The notes under the pieces are model-generated. The model did not search any database. It was not told the DNA's origin and saw nothing but the letters and a program-made list of their open reading frames with translations. Source: Leptotrichia sp. oral taxon 498 (GTDB lineage: Bacteria; Fusobacteriota; Fusobacteriia; Fusobacteriales; Leptotrichiaceae). Taken from it: a stretch of DNA of 64,000 nucleotides. Where the stretch lies: NCBI RefSeq assembly GCF_002240055.1, contig NZ_CP016753.1, forward strand, positions 1,674,001-1,738,000. The letters are read 5' to 3'. Position numbers and translations under genes: made by a program. Below, piece by piece: positions 26,463 to 35,400 of the stretch (the stretch's first letter is position 1; every line of letters starts with the position of its first letter).

Positions 26463-27536
26463 TTGGAAAGTTTTATAGAAATAAAAGATTTGGTAAAAAA
26501 GTATAAATTAGCCGATGGAAAAGAGATTTTTGCAGTAAATAACATAAATCTTGAGATTGAAAAGGGCGATATTTATGGAATTATGGGGCTTAGCGGCGCT
26601 GGAAAATCAACACTTATAAGGCTATTAAATAGGCTTGAGGAACCGACTTCAGGACAGATTCTGGTTGAAGAAAATGCTGATTCAAATGGTACAGACTCTG
26701 ATTTTTCAAAAAAGAATATTTTGGAATTTAATGAAGCGGAACTTAGAGAATACAGGAAAAAAACTGGAATGATATTTCAACACTTCAATTTGTTAAATTC
26801 GAGAAATGTTGCACAAAATGTTGCGTTTCCGCTAGAAATTTCTGGGTGGCAAAAAGCTGATATTGATAAAAGAGTGGATGAATTGCTTGAAATTGTTGGG
26901 CTTTCAGACAGAAAAGAAAATTATCCTGAACAACTTTCAGGAGGGCAAAAGCAAAGAGTGGCAATTGCTAGGGCTTTAGCGAATAATCCTAAAATACTTC
27001 TGTCTGATGAAGCGACTTCAGCGCTTGACCCTAGAACTACAAATTCAATTTTAGATTTATTAAAACAGATAAATAAAGATTTTGGGATAACTATTATTCT
27101 AATTACTCACCAAATGGAAGTGATTAGAAAAATATGTAACAAAGTTGCGATTATGTCGAATGGGGAAATTGTTGAAAGTGGAACTACAAAACAAATATTT
27201 TTAAGTCCCAAAAATGAACTAACTAAAGAATTTGTCGCTCACTTGTCACACGATACTTTTAGAACGGAAGAAGAAATTAAGAGAAGAAAAGAAAATAGCA
27301 GTGGCGGTAAACTAAGATTAAAATTAAAATATAACGAAGAGCAAGTTAGCCGTTCTTATATTGCAGAACTTATAAGAACTTTCGATGTGGAAGTAAATAT
27401 TTTAGGTGGCTTTATTGACAAAGTAAGCAACATCATAATTGGAAATTTGCTTATTGAAATTACAGCGAATGAAAAAAAAGTTCACGAAATTATAGATTGG
27501 CTTACAAAACATAAAATAGATTCGGAGGTGTTATAA
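26463..27536 (+). CDS. metN: Methionine ABC importer ATPase MetN
   Basis: 357 residues. The start is TTG 26463, 7 nt after AGAGGTGA; ATG 26459 is out of frame. ABC domain (1-245): LSGAGKST Walker [17 protein letters not shown] signature, ILLSDEATSALDP Walker B. The Ser in place of Phe before DEATSALD and 'DEATSALD' itself are typical of MetN. A C-terminal NIL domain (~270-355) senses methionine and inhibits transport in known MetN proteins. Forms an operon with metI and metQ. Confidence 0.95.
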   Translation: MESFIEIKDLVKKYKLADGKEIFAVNNINLEIEKGDIYGIMGLSGAGKSTLIRLLNRLEEPTSGQILVEENADSNGTDSDFSKKNILEFNEAELREYRKKTGMIFQHFNLLNSRNVAQNVAFPLEISGWQKADIDKRVDELLEIVGLSDRKENYPEQLSGGQKQRVAIARALANNPKILLSDEATSALDPRTTNSILDLLKQINKDFGITIILITHQMEVIRKICNKVAIMSNGEIVESGTTKQIFLSPKNELTKEFVAHLSHDTFRTEEEIKRRKENSSGGKLRLKLKYNEEQVSRSYIAELIRTFDVEVNILGGFIDKVSNIIIGNLLIEITANEKKVHEIIDWLTKHKIDSEVL

Positions 27537-27539
27537 TTT

Positions 27540-28223
27540 ATGAGATTTGATTGGATAGAATTTTTTCAATTTCAAAATATGATTGTACCACTTTGGGAAA
27601 CAATTTATATGGTTGGAATTGCGACTTTAATTTCATTAATTATTGGTTTTCCAATAGGAATTTTGTTGGTTACTTCTGAAGAGAAAGGAATTAAGCCGAA
27701 TAAATCACTGCATAAAATCTTAGATGTTATTTTGGTAAATATAACAAGATCAATTCCATTTATTATATTAATGGTTTTGTTGCTTCCATTAATGAGATTT
27801 ATTGTGGGAACTTCCATTGGAAGTGTTCCGTTTATTATACCACTTGCGTTAGGTGCTGCTCCATTTGTTGCAAGAATAATTGAAGGAGCATTAAAAGAAG
27901 TGGATGAAGGATTAATAGAAGCTTCAAAATCAATGGGAGCAACTTCTAAAGAAATAATTTTAAAAGTGATGATACCAGAAGCATTGCCTTCGTTAGTACA
28001 TGGAATTACTTTGACAATTATCACGCTTATTGGGTATTCCGCACTTGCTGGAACTATTGGCGGTGGAGGATTAGGAAATTCGGCTGTAATGGATGGTTAT
28101 CAAAATCAAAATTATGCAATTATATGGCAAGCTACAATAGTTATTATTGTTTTAGTTCAAATTATACAATTTATTGGAGATACAATTGTAAATAAAATTA
28201 TTGAAAAAAGAAAAAAAGTATAA
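27540..28223 (+). CDS. metI: Methionine ABC importer permease MetI
   Basis: 227 residues with five membrane helices. The MetI hallmarks are VNITRSIPFIILMV, the EAA loop EASKSMGATSKEIILKVMIPEA, and GYSALAGTIGGGGLGNSA. GGAGGTG precedes the ATG by about 10 nt, and it lies 3 bp after metN. Carries methionine across the inner membrane. Confidence 0.95.
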   Translation: MRFDWIEFFQFQNMIVPLWETIYMVGIATLISLIIGFPIGILLVTSEEKGIKPNKSLHKILDVILVNITRSIPFIILMVLLLPLMRFIVGTSIGSVPFIIPLALGAAPFVARIIEGALKEVDEGLIEASKSMGATSKEIILKVMIPEALPSLVHGITLTIITLIGYSALAGTIGGGGLGNSAVMDGYQNQNYAIIWQATIVIIVLVQIIQFIGDTIVNKIIEKRKKV

Positions 28224-28265
28224 ATAAAAAATTTAATTTAATTTAAAAAGAAAGGATGATGCAAA

Positions 28266-29042
28266 ATGAAAAAAATATTAGCATTGTTAGTTGCACTTGC
28301 ACTATTTGTAGTGTCTTGCGGAAAAGGGGAAAAATTGAAAGTTGGAGCGACTCCAGTTCCACATGGAGAGTTCCTAAAATTAGTAAAAGATGATTTGAAA
28401 AAACAAGGAGTTGATTTGGAAATTGTTGAATTTAACGACTATATTTTGCCGAATAAGGCTCTTGCGGATAAAAGTATAGACGCAAACTTTTTCCAACATG
28501 TTCCATATATGGAAGATTTTGCAAAAAGAAATAACATTCCTTTAGTTTCAGTTGGAAATGTGCACTTGGAACCAATGGCGCTTTATTCTAAAAAAATTAA
28601 AAATATAAAAGATTTGAAACCGAATGACACATTAATTATTCCAAACGATCCGACAAACGGTGGAAGAGCTTTAATTTTGCTTGACAAAGCGGGAATTATA
28701 AAATTAAAAGATAACAAAAAATTGGATTCTACAACTAAAGATATAGCAAGCAATCCTAAAAAAATTAAAATTGTAACTTTGTCAAATGAACAAATTGCAC
28801 CAAGATTAGTTGAAGTAGCAGGAGCAATCATTAATTCAAACTTTGCAATTAATGCGGGAGTTACTAAAAACGAAATTATTTTGCAGGAAGATAAAAATTC
28901 GCCTTATGCAAATGTTGTAACTGTTCTAAAAGGTAATGAAAATGACCCTAGAATACAAAAATTGATGAAAGCGTTGCAAAGTGAAAAAGTAAAAAAATAT
29001 ATTGAAGAAAAATATGAAGGAAGAATTATTCCAGCATTTTAG
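28266..29042 (+). CDS. metQ: Methionine-binding lipoprotein MetQ
   Basis: 258 residues with lipobox FVVSC at ~18. NlpA/MetQ family: VGATPVPHGEFL, EFNDYILPNKALADKSIDANFFQH and the VHLEPMALYS region are diagnostic. AAAGGATG precedes the ATG. Captures D/L-methionine for MetNI. No terminator is visible before the predicted sRNA promoter at 29.07-29.10 kb. Confidence 0.96.
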   Translation: MKKILALLVALALFVVSCGKGEKLKVGATPVPHGEFLKLVKDDLKKQGVDLEIVEFNDYILPNKALADKSIDANFFQHVPYMEDFAKRNNIPLVSVGNVHLEPMALYSKKIKNIKDLKPNDTLIIPNDPTNGGRALILLDKAGIIKLKDNKKLDSTTKDIASNPKKIKIVTLSNEQIAPRLVEVAGAIINSNFAINAGVTKNEIILQEDKNSPYANVVTVLKGNENDPRIQKLMKALQSEKVKKYIEEKYEGRIIPAF

Positions 29043-29106
29043 AATTTATTTTAAAATTTCAGAAAGTTTTTTATTAAATTAAAAAAATGAGCGGTATAAT
29101 AGTTTT

Positions 29107-29183
29107 GAGGAAAAACCAGTTAAGAGGGTAAAAAAAGCAGCAAAAATAAAGACTCTGTTCTTATTGAATAAGGGTCTTTATTT
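29107..29183 (+). ncRNA. Orphan relative of the 3.2-kb antitoxin-like sRNA
   Basis: A -10 TATAAT (29095-29100; -35 weak) precedes a ~77-nt unit that shares blocks with the RNA at 3169-3255: GAGGAAAAACCAGTT, GCAGCAAAA, and the terminator AAGACTCTGTTC...GAATAAGGGTCTTT. No small hydrophobic ORF with a ribosome site follows. It may be a solitary regulatory RNA or the remains of a second toxin-antitoxin unit. After it, to 29432, only a stop-bounded degraded frame ending at ~29372 is seen. Confidence 0.45.
29149..29183 (+). terminator. Terminator of the orphan sRNA
   Basis: AAGACTC (29149-29155) / GGGTCTT (29172-29178) with an inner TTC/GAA pair around the loop, followed by T-rich sequence. Confidence 0.7.
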
Positions 29184-29432
29184 ATTAATTAATTTGTGAA
29201 TCATCTTCAAAAAATTGGACAGATATTTTTGTGTACCACCATTTATTTTCAATAAGCTAATTTTGTCAACACATAAAAATACTCCGTATGAAAAGTGTCG
29301 TGATTTAAAATTGACTTTACTGTTTCCATATGATAGTATTCATATAGAAGAGATTGCTAATTTGAAGACATAAGTCATTTAGTAAATAATAATATTAAAT
29401 TCAAGAAAATAAAAAAGTGAGGAAGTGATTTT

Positions 29433-30698
29433 ATGGAGAAAAAAGCGGCTCCCGTAGGAATTGAAAATTTTAAAGAATTGATACAAGACGGATATTATTA
29501 TATTGACAAAACTTTGTTAATAGATGAAATATTAATAACCAAAGCAAAAGTTACACTTTTTACAAGGCCACGGCGATTTGGAAAAACACTGAATATGTCA
29601 ATGATAAAATACTTTTTCGATGTAAAAAATAAAGAAGAAAATAGAAAACTTTTTGAAAATTTAAAAATATCTAGCAGTAAATATATGAGTGAACAGGGGA
29701 AATATTCTGTTATATTTATTTCACTAAAAGATTTGAAGGGAAATACTTGGGAAAAGTGCTTTGAAAATTTAAAAAAAACAATGTATAAAATTTTTAATGA
29801 ATACGAATTTGTGCGAGAAAAATTAAATATTGTTGAAAAAAGAGAATTTGATAAAATTTGGGAAATGATAGATAGTGAAGAAAGTTTTAAAACCTCGCTT
29901 TTGGATTTATCGAATTATTTGTGTAAATATTACGGAGAAAAAGTAATAATCCTAATAGATGAATATGATGCTGCAATAATAAATGCTTTTGATAAAGGAT
30001 ACTACAATGAAGCAATAAACTTTTTCCAAGTATTTTACAGCTCAGCATTAAAAACAAATGATTCCTTAAAATATGGTATTTTAACTGGAATAACAAGGAT
30101 TATAAAAGAAGGAATATTTTCAGGATTAAATAATCTTTATGTGAATACAATTCTAAGTAAAAATTACTCAGAGTATTTTGGACTTCTTGAAAGTGAAGTA
30201 ATTGAAATGCTTGAGTATTTTGATATGAAATACAGAATAGAAGAAGTCAGAGAATGGTATGACGGATACATTTTTGGAAACAAAAAAATTTACAATCCTT
30301 GGTCTATTGTGAATTATGCGGGAGAAAAAGAAATAAAAGCGTACTGGGCAAATGTTTCGGGAAATACACTTTTAGAAAATATGCTTTATCACGCTGGAGA
30401 AAGTGTTTACAATGATTTAAAAAGGTTTACTGAAGGGGAGAGTATTGAAAAATATATTTCAGATGGGACTACGATAAAAAGCCTTTTAAACAGTGATGAT
30501 GAAATATGGCAGCTACTTTTATACAGCGGATATTTGACAAAGGATGAAAAGCAAAGAGAGATAGATGTAACTTCAGAATATACGAATATTTACAATTTAA
30601 AAATACCAAACAAGGAAATACGAAAGTATTTTGGAAATATGTTTTTAGATAGATTTTTTGGAACAGAAATAAAGACTGATATTTTAACAAAAAGATAG
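29433..30698 (+). pseudogene. AAA-ATPase-like / PDDEXK_9 protein, 3' truncated
   Basis: 421 residues. The AAA-ATPase_like domain (old DUF1703 group) is clear: PVGIENFKELIQDGYYYIDKT, Walker A RPRRFGKT (~47), Walker B VIILIDEYDAAI (~165) and a following YGILTGITRI. Relatives normally continue for another ~100-130 residues with a PDDEXK_9 nuclease domain after the motif seen here as NKEIRKYFGNMFLDRFFGTE. This copy stops 14 residues later, just before a tnpB element. I therefore call it broken by the insertion or by a deletion next to it. Members are abundant, often multi-copy genes of unknown function in anaerobes. Confidence 0.75.
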
Positions 30699-30754
30699 CA
30701 AGAAGTCGTAGGCTTTCTATAAGTGGGAGATGAATTGCTTTTTTTGTAAAAAAA

Positions 30755-30783
30755 TTGAAAAAAGGACACACCTATGATACAAT
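30755..30783 (+). promoter_or_regulatory. Promoter of tnpB
   Basis: -35 TTGAAA (30755-30760), 17-bp spacer, -10 TACAAT (30778-30783). Confidence 0.6.
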
Positions 30784-30850
30784 TTTTGTATAAAATATTG
30801 AAGAGAAGTCATTAAAAATAATATTCAAAATTAAAAGGAGGTGTAATTTT

Positions 30851-31948
30851 ATGAAATATAATTTAGCATTCAAATACAGAATTTATCCAAATAAAGAGCA
30901 GGAATTATTGATAAACAAGACTTTTGGATGTGTTCGTTTTGTCTACAATACGCTCTTGTATACTGCTAATAAAATTTATGAAGAAACCGGAAAAAATAAA
31001 ATAATTACACCTGCCAGTTTGAAAAGTGAAAATCAATTTTTAAAAGAAGTGGACAGTCTGGCACTTTCAAATGCTCAATTGAATGTAAAACGATCGTTTA
31101 CGAATTTTTTTCAGAAGAGGGCAAAGTTTCTAAGGTTCAAATCTAAAAAGAATAGTGTTAAAAGTTATACGACAAATTGTGTGAATAATTCGATACGAAT
31201 TGAAGAAAATAAATATTTGATTTTGCCAAAATTGAAAAAAGTAAAATTGAAATATCATAGAGAAATACCAAAGGATTACAAGATAAAGTCGGTAACATTG
31301 ACAAACAGTAATGGAAATTACTATGTTTCTGTTTTGACGGAATTTGAAAAAGAAATTCAAAAAATACCAAGTAGCGATAAAGTAATTGGGCTTGATTTTT
31401 CAATGCCTGAATTATTTGTCAGTTCTGAAAACCAAAGGGCTGATTATCCAAGATATTTTAGGATGCTGGAGAAAAAATTGAAGAAATTACAGAAATCATT
31501 GTCAAGAAAAGTGAAATTTTCTAAAAATTGGTATAAGCAAAAAGCGAAAATATCGAAATTACATGAGTATATCAAAAATTGTCGAAGAGATTTTCTACAT
31601 AAATTATCGAAAAAATTGTCTGAAGCGTATAATGCTGTAGTTGTTGAGGATTTGAATATGAAAGGGATGAGCCAGGCATTAAATTTTGGGAAAAGTATAG
31701 GAGATAATGGGTTGGGAATGTTTTTGAAAATGCTTGAGTACAAGTTGATGTTTTTGGGAAAGCAATTTTTGAAGATAGATAAGTGGTTTCCATCGTCGAA
31801 AACTTGCAGTAAATGTGGAAATATTAAAGAGGAACTGAAATTATCAGAAAGAAGTTATAAATGTGAATGCTGTGGGATTGAAATTGATAGAGATTACAAT
31901 GCGGCACTGAATATAAAAAACATTGGGAAATTGATGTTGGAATATTAG
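30851..31948 (+). CDS. tnpB: RNA-guided endonuclease TnpB
   Basis: 365 residues, full length. Helix-turn-helix_OrfB_IS605 N-terminus (AFKYRIYPNKEQELLI). RuvC-like catalytic residues: Asp in VIGLDFS (~183), Glu in VVVEDLNMKGM (~265), Asp in EIDRDYNAALNI (~346). A four-cysteine zinc knuckle CSKCGN...CECCG lies between the last two. Every catalytic position appears intact, so the nuclease should be active, guided by an RNA from the element's right end. AGGAGG precedes the ATG. Confidence 0.93.
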   Translation: MKYNLAFKYRIYPNKEQELLINKTFGCVRFVYNTLLYTANKIYEETGKNKIITPASLKSENQFLKEVDSLALSNAQLNVKRSFTNFFQKRAKFLRFKSKKNSVKSYTTNCVNNSIRIEENKYLILPKLKKVKLKYHREIPKDYKIKSVTLTNSNGNYYVSVLTEFEKEIQKIPSSDKVIGLDFSMPELFVSSENQRADYPRYFRMLEKKLKKLQKSLSRKVKFSKNWYKQKAKISKLHEYIKNCRRDFLHKLSKKLSEAYNAVVVEDLNMKGMSQALNFGKSIGDNGLGMFLKMLEYKLMFLGKQFLKIDKWFPSSKTCSKCGNIKEELKLSERSYKCECCGIEIDRDYNAALNIKNIGKLMLEY

Positions 31949-32062
31949 AAAAATAAAAAAAGACAGGGTAGGGACTGCCCGAAGAGCTTGGTAAATATAT
32001 TTGGCTAGCAAAAGCAGATACTTCCCAAGAAGCTCCCGCTTCTAAAAGCGGGAGTAGTTCAC
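31900..32062 (+). ncRNA. Predicted omega RNA (reRNA) at the right end of the tnpB element
   Basis: TnpB guides are made from the 3' end of tnpB through the element's right end. Here that stretch holds GACAGGGTAGGGACTGCCC, a region with further pairing, and the final CCCGCTTC/AAGCGGG hairpin ending in GTAGTTCAC. The guide segment would start at 32063 (attgtagttt...). The 5' boundary is approximate and transcription is inferred from the family. Confidence 0.5.
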
Positions 32063-32146
32063 ATTGTAGTTTAAAATTAAAAGATGAGAGATGTAGTGAT
32101 TTTGAAAAAAGTCATTTGATATGGAAATAGGTAAATTACAAAAATT

Positions 32147-32179
32147 AAGACTCTGCTATTGAAGTAGTGTCTTTTTTTT
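32147..32179 (+). terminator. Terminator downstream of tnpB element
   Basis: AAGAC (32147-32151) / GTCTT (32169-32173) with inner CTA/TAG, then T8. The sequence AAGACTCTG...TTGAAG resembles the terminators of the two sRNAs at 3.2 and 29.1 kb. No convincing promoter precedes it. Confidence 0.7.
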
Positions 32180-32333
32180 GTAACTAAAAATAAAAAAAAT
32201 TTTTTCCTAAAATAAATAAAAAACTTTTTTACGCTATACCTATAAATATTGAAATTGCGTTTGTTTTTCCTTTTTAAATAAATAAAAAAATTATTATTTA
32301 TTTAAATTTTTTTGCTATTTCTTAAAAAAATAC

Positions 32334-32362
32334 TTGTTTTTTTTTTTTTTTTTTGTTATAAT
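32334..32362 (+). promoter_or_regulatory. Autotransporter promoter with poly-T spacer
   Basis: -35 TTGTTT (32334-32339), exactly 17 bp, -10 TATAAT (32357-32362). A run of 18 T (32337-32354) fills most of the spacer and the end of the -35. Slippage in such a run changes the -35/-10 distance, so transcription is likely to be phase variable. The region 32180-32330 upstream is very AT-rich with no gene seen. Confidence 0.7.
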
Positions 32363-32420
32363 GTTAATGGTTCAAGAAATAAAAACAAATAAAATTGAAG
32401 AAACTGAAAAATCTATTAAC

Positions 32421-32461
32421 CACTCACTCACTCATTTAAAACTATTCTTGATAGTTTTTTT
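32421..32461 (+). promoter_or_regulatory. 5' leader with CACT repeats and terminator-like hairpin
   Basis: About 3.5 copies of CACT/ACTC (32421-32434) are followed by AAAACTAT (32438-32445) / ATAGTTTT (32451-32458), a perfect 8-bp stem with a 5-nt loop and T-rich sequence. The hairpin lies between promoter and ribosome site (AGAGG, ~32484), so it could attenuate the autotransporter mRNA. Confidence 0.5.
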
Positions 32462-32496
32462 GGATTTTTTAATTTTAGGAAAGAAGAGGTAAAAGT

Positions 32497-35400
32497 ATGA
32501 CAAATGATTTGAGAATTCTAAAAAAAGAATTGAAATCTTTTGCAAAAAGAGTTAAAGATTTTAAATACACCGATTCGGCACTTATTACTTTCTTACTTAC
32601 TGGGCTAATAATGCTTAGCGGTATTTCACTTAATCTTTACTCAGATGAAATCAAGACACAGCAGGAAGCAATAAACACATCAATATTCCAGCTGCAAAAG
32701 GACTTTAAGCGTGCAAGGCAGGAAAACAATAAACTTTTGAGAAATACGAATTTAGAATTGATTCAGTTAATGGAACAGGGGGATCATGTAGTAAAATCAC
32801 CTTGGGGCAGTTTTCAGTTTGGTTCAAACTATGTGTATAACGACTGGAAAGGGACTTACAAAGGTCGTGGAGATAAAAAAGAAGCTGTAAAATATGCAAG
32901 AGAAAATGACAAGTTTGGGACTTATGCGGGAGCAAAGCAGGGGACTACTGAGTTGAAAAGGGTTATTGAACCGATTTCAGCTGTGCCTGTGGATGCAGCG
33001 GTTAGACCAAAAACTGTAACTATAGATGCTATAGCTGGTGCTTCAGCTCCAGTTATAAAAACACCAACTTTGAATGTTAATGTGTCAAGTGTGACACCAT
33101 CGACTGCATCGGTTCCATCTATAACACCGCCGAAGGTTAATATTCCTGGTGTTAATATGAATTCTGTTAGTGGATTTACATTATTTTTTCCTAGTTCAGG
33201 ATATTTTTTACCTAACAAACCTACAAATGTTGATGGCACATATGATATAACACCTAGTGATTTGCCAGGTTTTTCAGGTATGATTCCTGCTGGTGGTCAA
33301 AATGATTATATAGGATATCATTATTTTGCTGCTGGTGGTGGTATAACCACAGCAACTCCTGTAACAGCAACTATGAGGGGACATGGAGTAGCAAATAATA
33401 TTAGAGATGCTACTACTTATTATGGTGGTGGAAGTCGATATGCATTTGTTGATGATGTGAGAAATTATACTGGTGGTGGCCCTAGTATAACACCTAATTC
33501 TCAAGTAAAATTCACTTTGCGAAATGAAGCTAATATTGAGTTAAGAGGACCTGCAATAGCTGCCATATTAAATGAAGAAACAGATTGGACAGACGGTAAA
33601 ACAACTACTAATATTACAAATATGGGAAGTATTAATGATGAAAATGAAAATATAACTGGTTCATATAGTGGAACATTATTAGAAAAGGCATCTGGAGGAA
33701 CTTATACTAAGACGATTACAGCAAACTCTAAAAATAAGATTGGTTATAAAGTGGGTATGACACAGACTGTTGAAGAAACTATTGATCATACAAGTGGTAC
33801 TAACTATGAATTTTATAATGGTGATGGTATAGCAAGTGCTTCTTTTAAGGGCTTTGCTACTTTTGACTCAACATTGGAAACTGCTATTAGAAATAATCCG
33901 ACTCTTACTTCACTTGGTACAACAGGAACGAAGACAAAAATTGATGGAACAAGCAATAAATTTTCACAAGATGGGGTAATACATTTTAATGGAGATTATT
34001 CGACAGGAATACAAGTTGCTTCTGAAAATAGACCGGTTATTAGTGGGGCGTGGCCTTCGGGGACTCCTAGTACTTGGAGTGATACTAATTCACGTTCATT
34101 AGTTAGAGCTACCAATAAATCAAATGGCTATATTCAAATGGATGGTTCACATTCTTACGGGATGAAATTATCAGGGACGGCTCTGTTTGTTGATGATAAA
34201 GATTATATTCAAAAGTTAGCAGAAACTGATATAAAGAAGATATCTTCTCATATGGTAAATGAAGGTTTAATTTTAATTTCAGGTTCGTATGACACAGCAA
34301 TAAATAAAGAGGGTTCGTCTGCCGGTATTGCAAAATTAAAAGAAGCAAAATGGTCTTCGTTAAAAACAATATTCAATAATGGTAAAATTTATGTAGGAGG
34401 TTATAATAATTCAGGAATTTTATTGGAATCAATTTATGATGATACTGTAACAAATAATGGAAATATTACTATTGATAAAGCATATAATTTGTTCAATAAT
34501 CCTGATAATTCAGTTAATTTTTCTAATGCCGTTGCTGAAAGTAATGCTGGAATAAGAGTTCAGAGTTATTATGATACAACACCACCAATGGGTAATGCAG
34601 AAGGGAGTCCTGAAGGGATAAATAATGGGACAATAAATGTTAATAATGGAGAAGGAAATGTTGGTATATATGTTCTGGACGTCGATAGTAATGGTGGTAC
34701 TATTCCTTCAGCTAGTGGAAAAAATATTTTAGGTAATAATACTGGTACTATTAATATTAATGGTGGAAAAAACGTTGGTATGATGGCACAAGATAAGTCT
34801 GGAGCAGCTAATTTCAAAACTATTATTAGAAATAGTGGAACTATAAATGTTGGTGGTAAAGGTTCAATAGGTATGTATACAAATGACAAAGCTTCTTTTG
34901 CTGAACAAAATGGCGGAACTATTGCTGCCTCTTCAAACAATGTAGGAGTTGTAAATAACGGAACCTTTGATTTCAAAGGTGGAACAATAAAAGCAACTGG
35001 AGTAAATTCAGTGGGAGTCTATTCTAAAAATGGTACAAACTCAACTACCACTATAGGTACTGGTACTCCAAATTCAGCAACATTAAATGTTTCTGATGGT
35101 GGAGTAGGACTTTATGCAGACGATGGTTCCACACAAACTTTAAAAGGATTGAATGCCGATGTTTCAGGAACTGATAAGGCTGGATCAATTTTATTTTATA
35201 ACATTAAGTCACAATCAGCAACAAGTGGTGGAAAATTTGATGTAGCAAATGCAAATGCTGGTAATGCAACAATAGGTAAATATTCATTTGCTTTTTATAC
35301 TAACGATAATTTATTTTCAGGTGGAACTACATTTGCTCAATTTTTAAATGATTGGATTGGTGCATCAGGACCAGGAGTGAAATTAACAATGAAGCCTGGT

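Larger units (their letters stand above)
30699..32062 (+). mobile_element. IS200/IS605-type element carrying only tnpB
   Basis: Contains an intact tnpB and no Y1 transposase tnpA. The right end is recognisable: a CCCGCTTC...AAGCGGG hairpin followed by GGAGTAGTTCAC ending at 32062, the usual IS605-type terminus. The left end is not certain; a conserved-looking stretch (GTAGGCTTTCTATAAGTGGG near 30710-30729) immediately follows the truncated ATPase gene. Movement would need a TnpA supplied in trans. Confidence 0.7.

Noticed and set aside
27605-28024. 139-residue minus-strand ORF
   Set aside because: Lies wholly inside metI in antisense; composition is a mirror of a membrane protein gene.
29184-29375. 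Degraded ORF (ends ...IEEIANLKT) between the orphan sRNA and the ATPase gene
   Set aside because: Stop-bounded with no start or ribosome site and no recognisable family; too little to annotate as a gene.
30699-30745. Exact left end of the tnpB element
   Set aside because: The GTAGGCTTTCTATAAGTGGG stretch looks conserved, but I could not fix a cleavage site or TAM without another copy for comparison.
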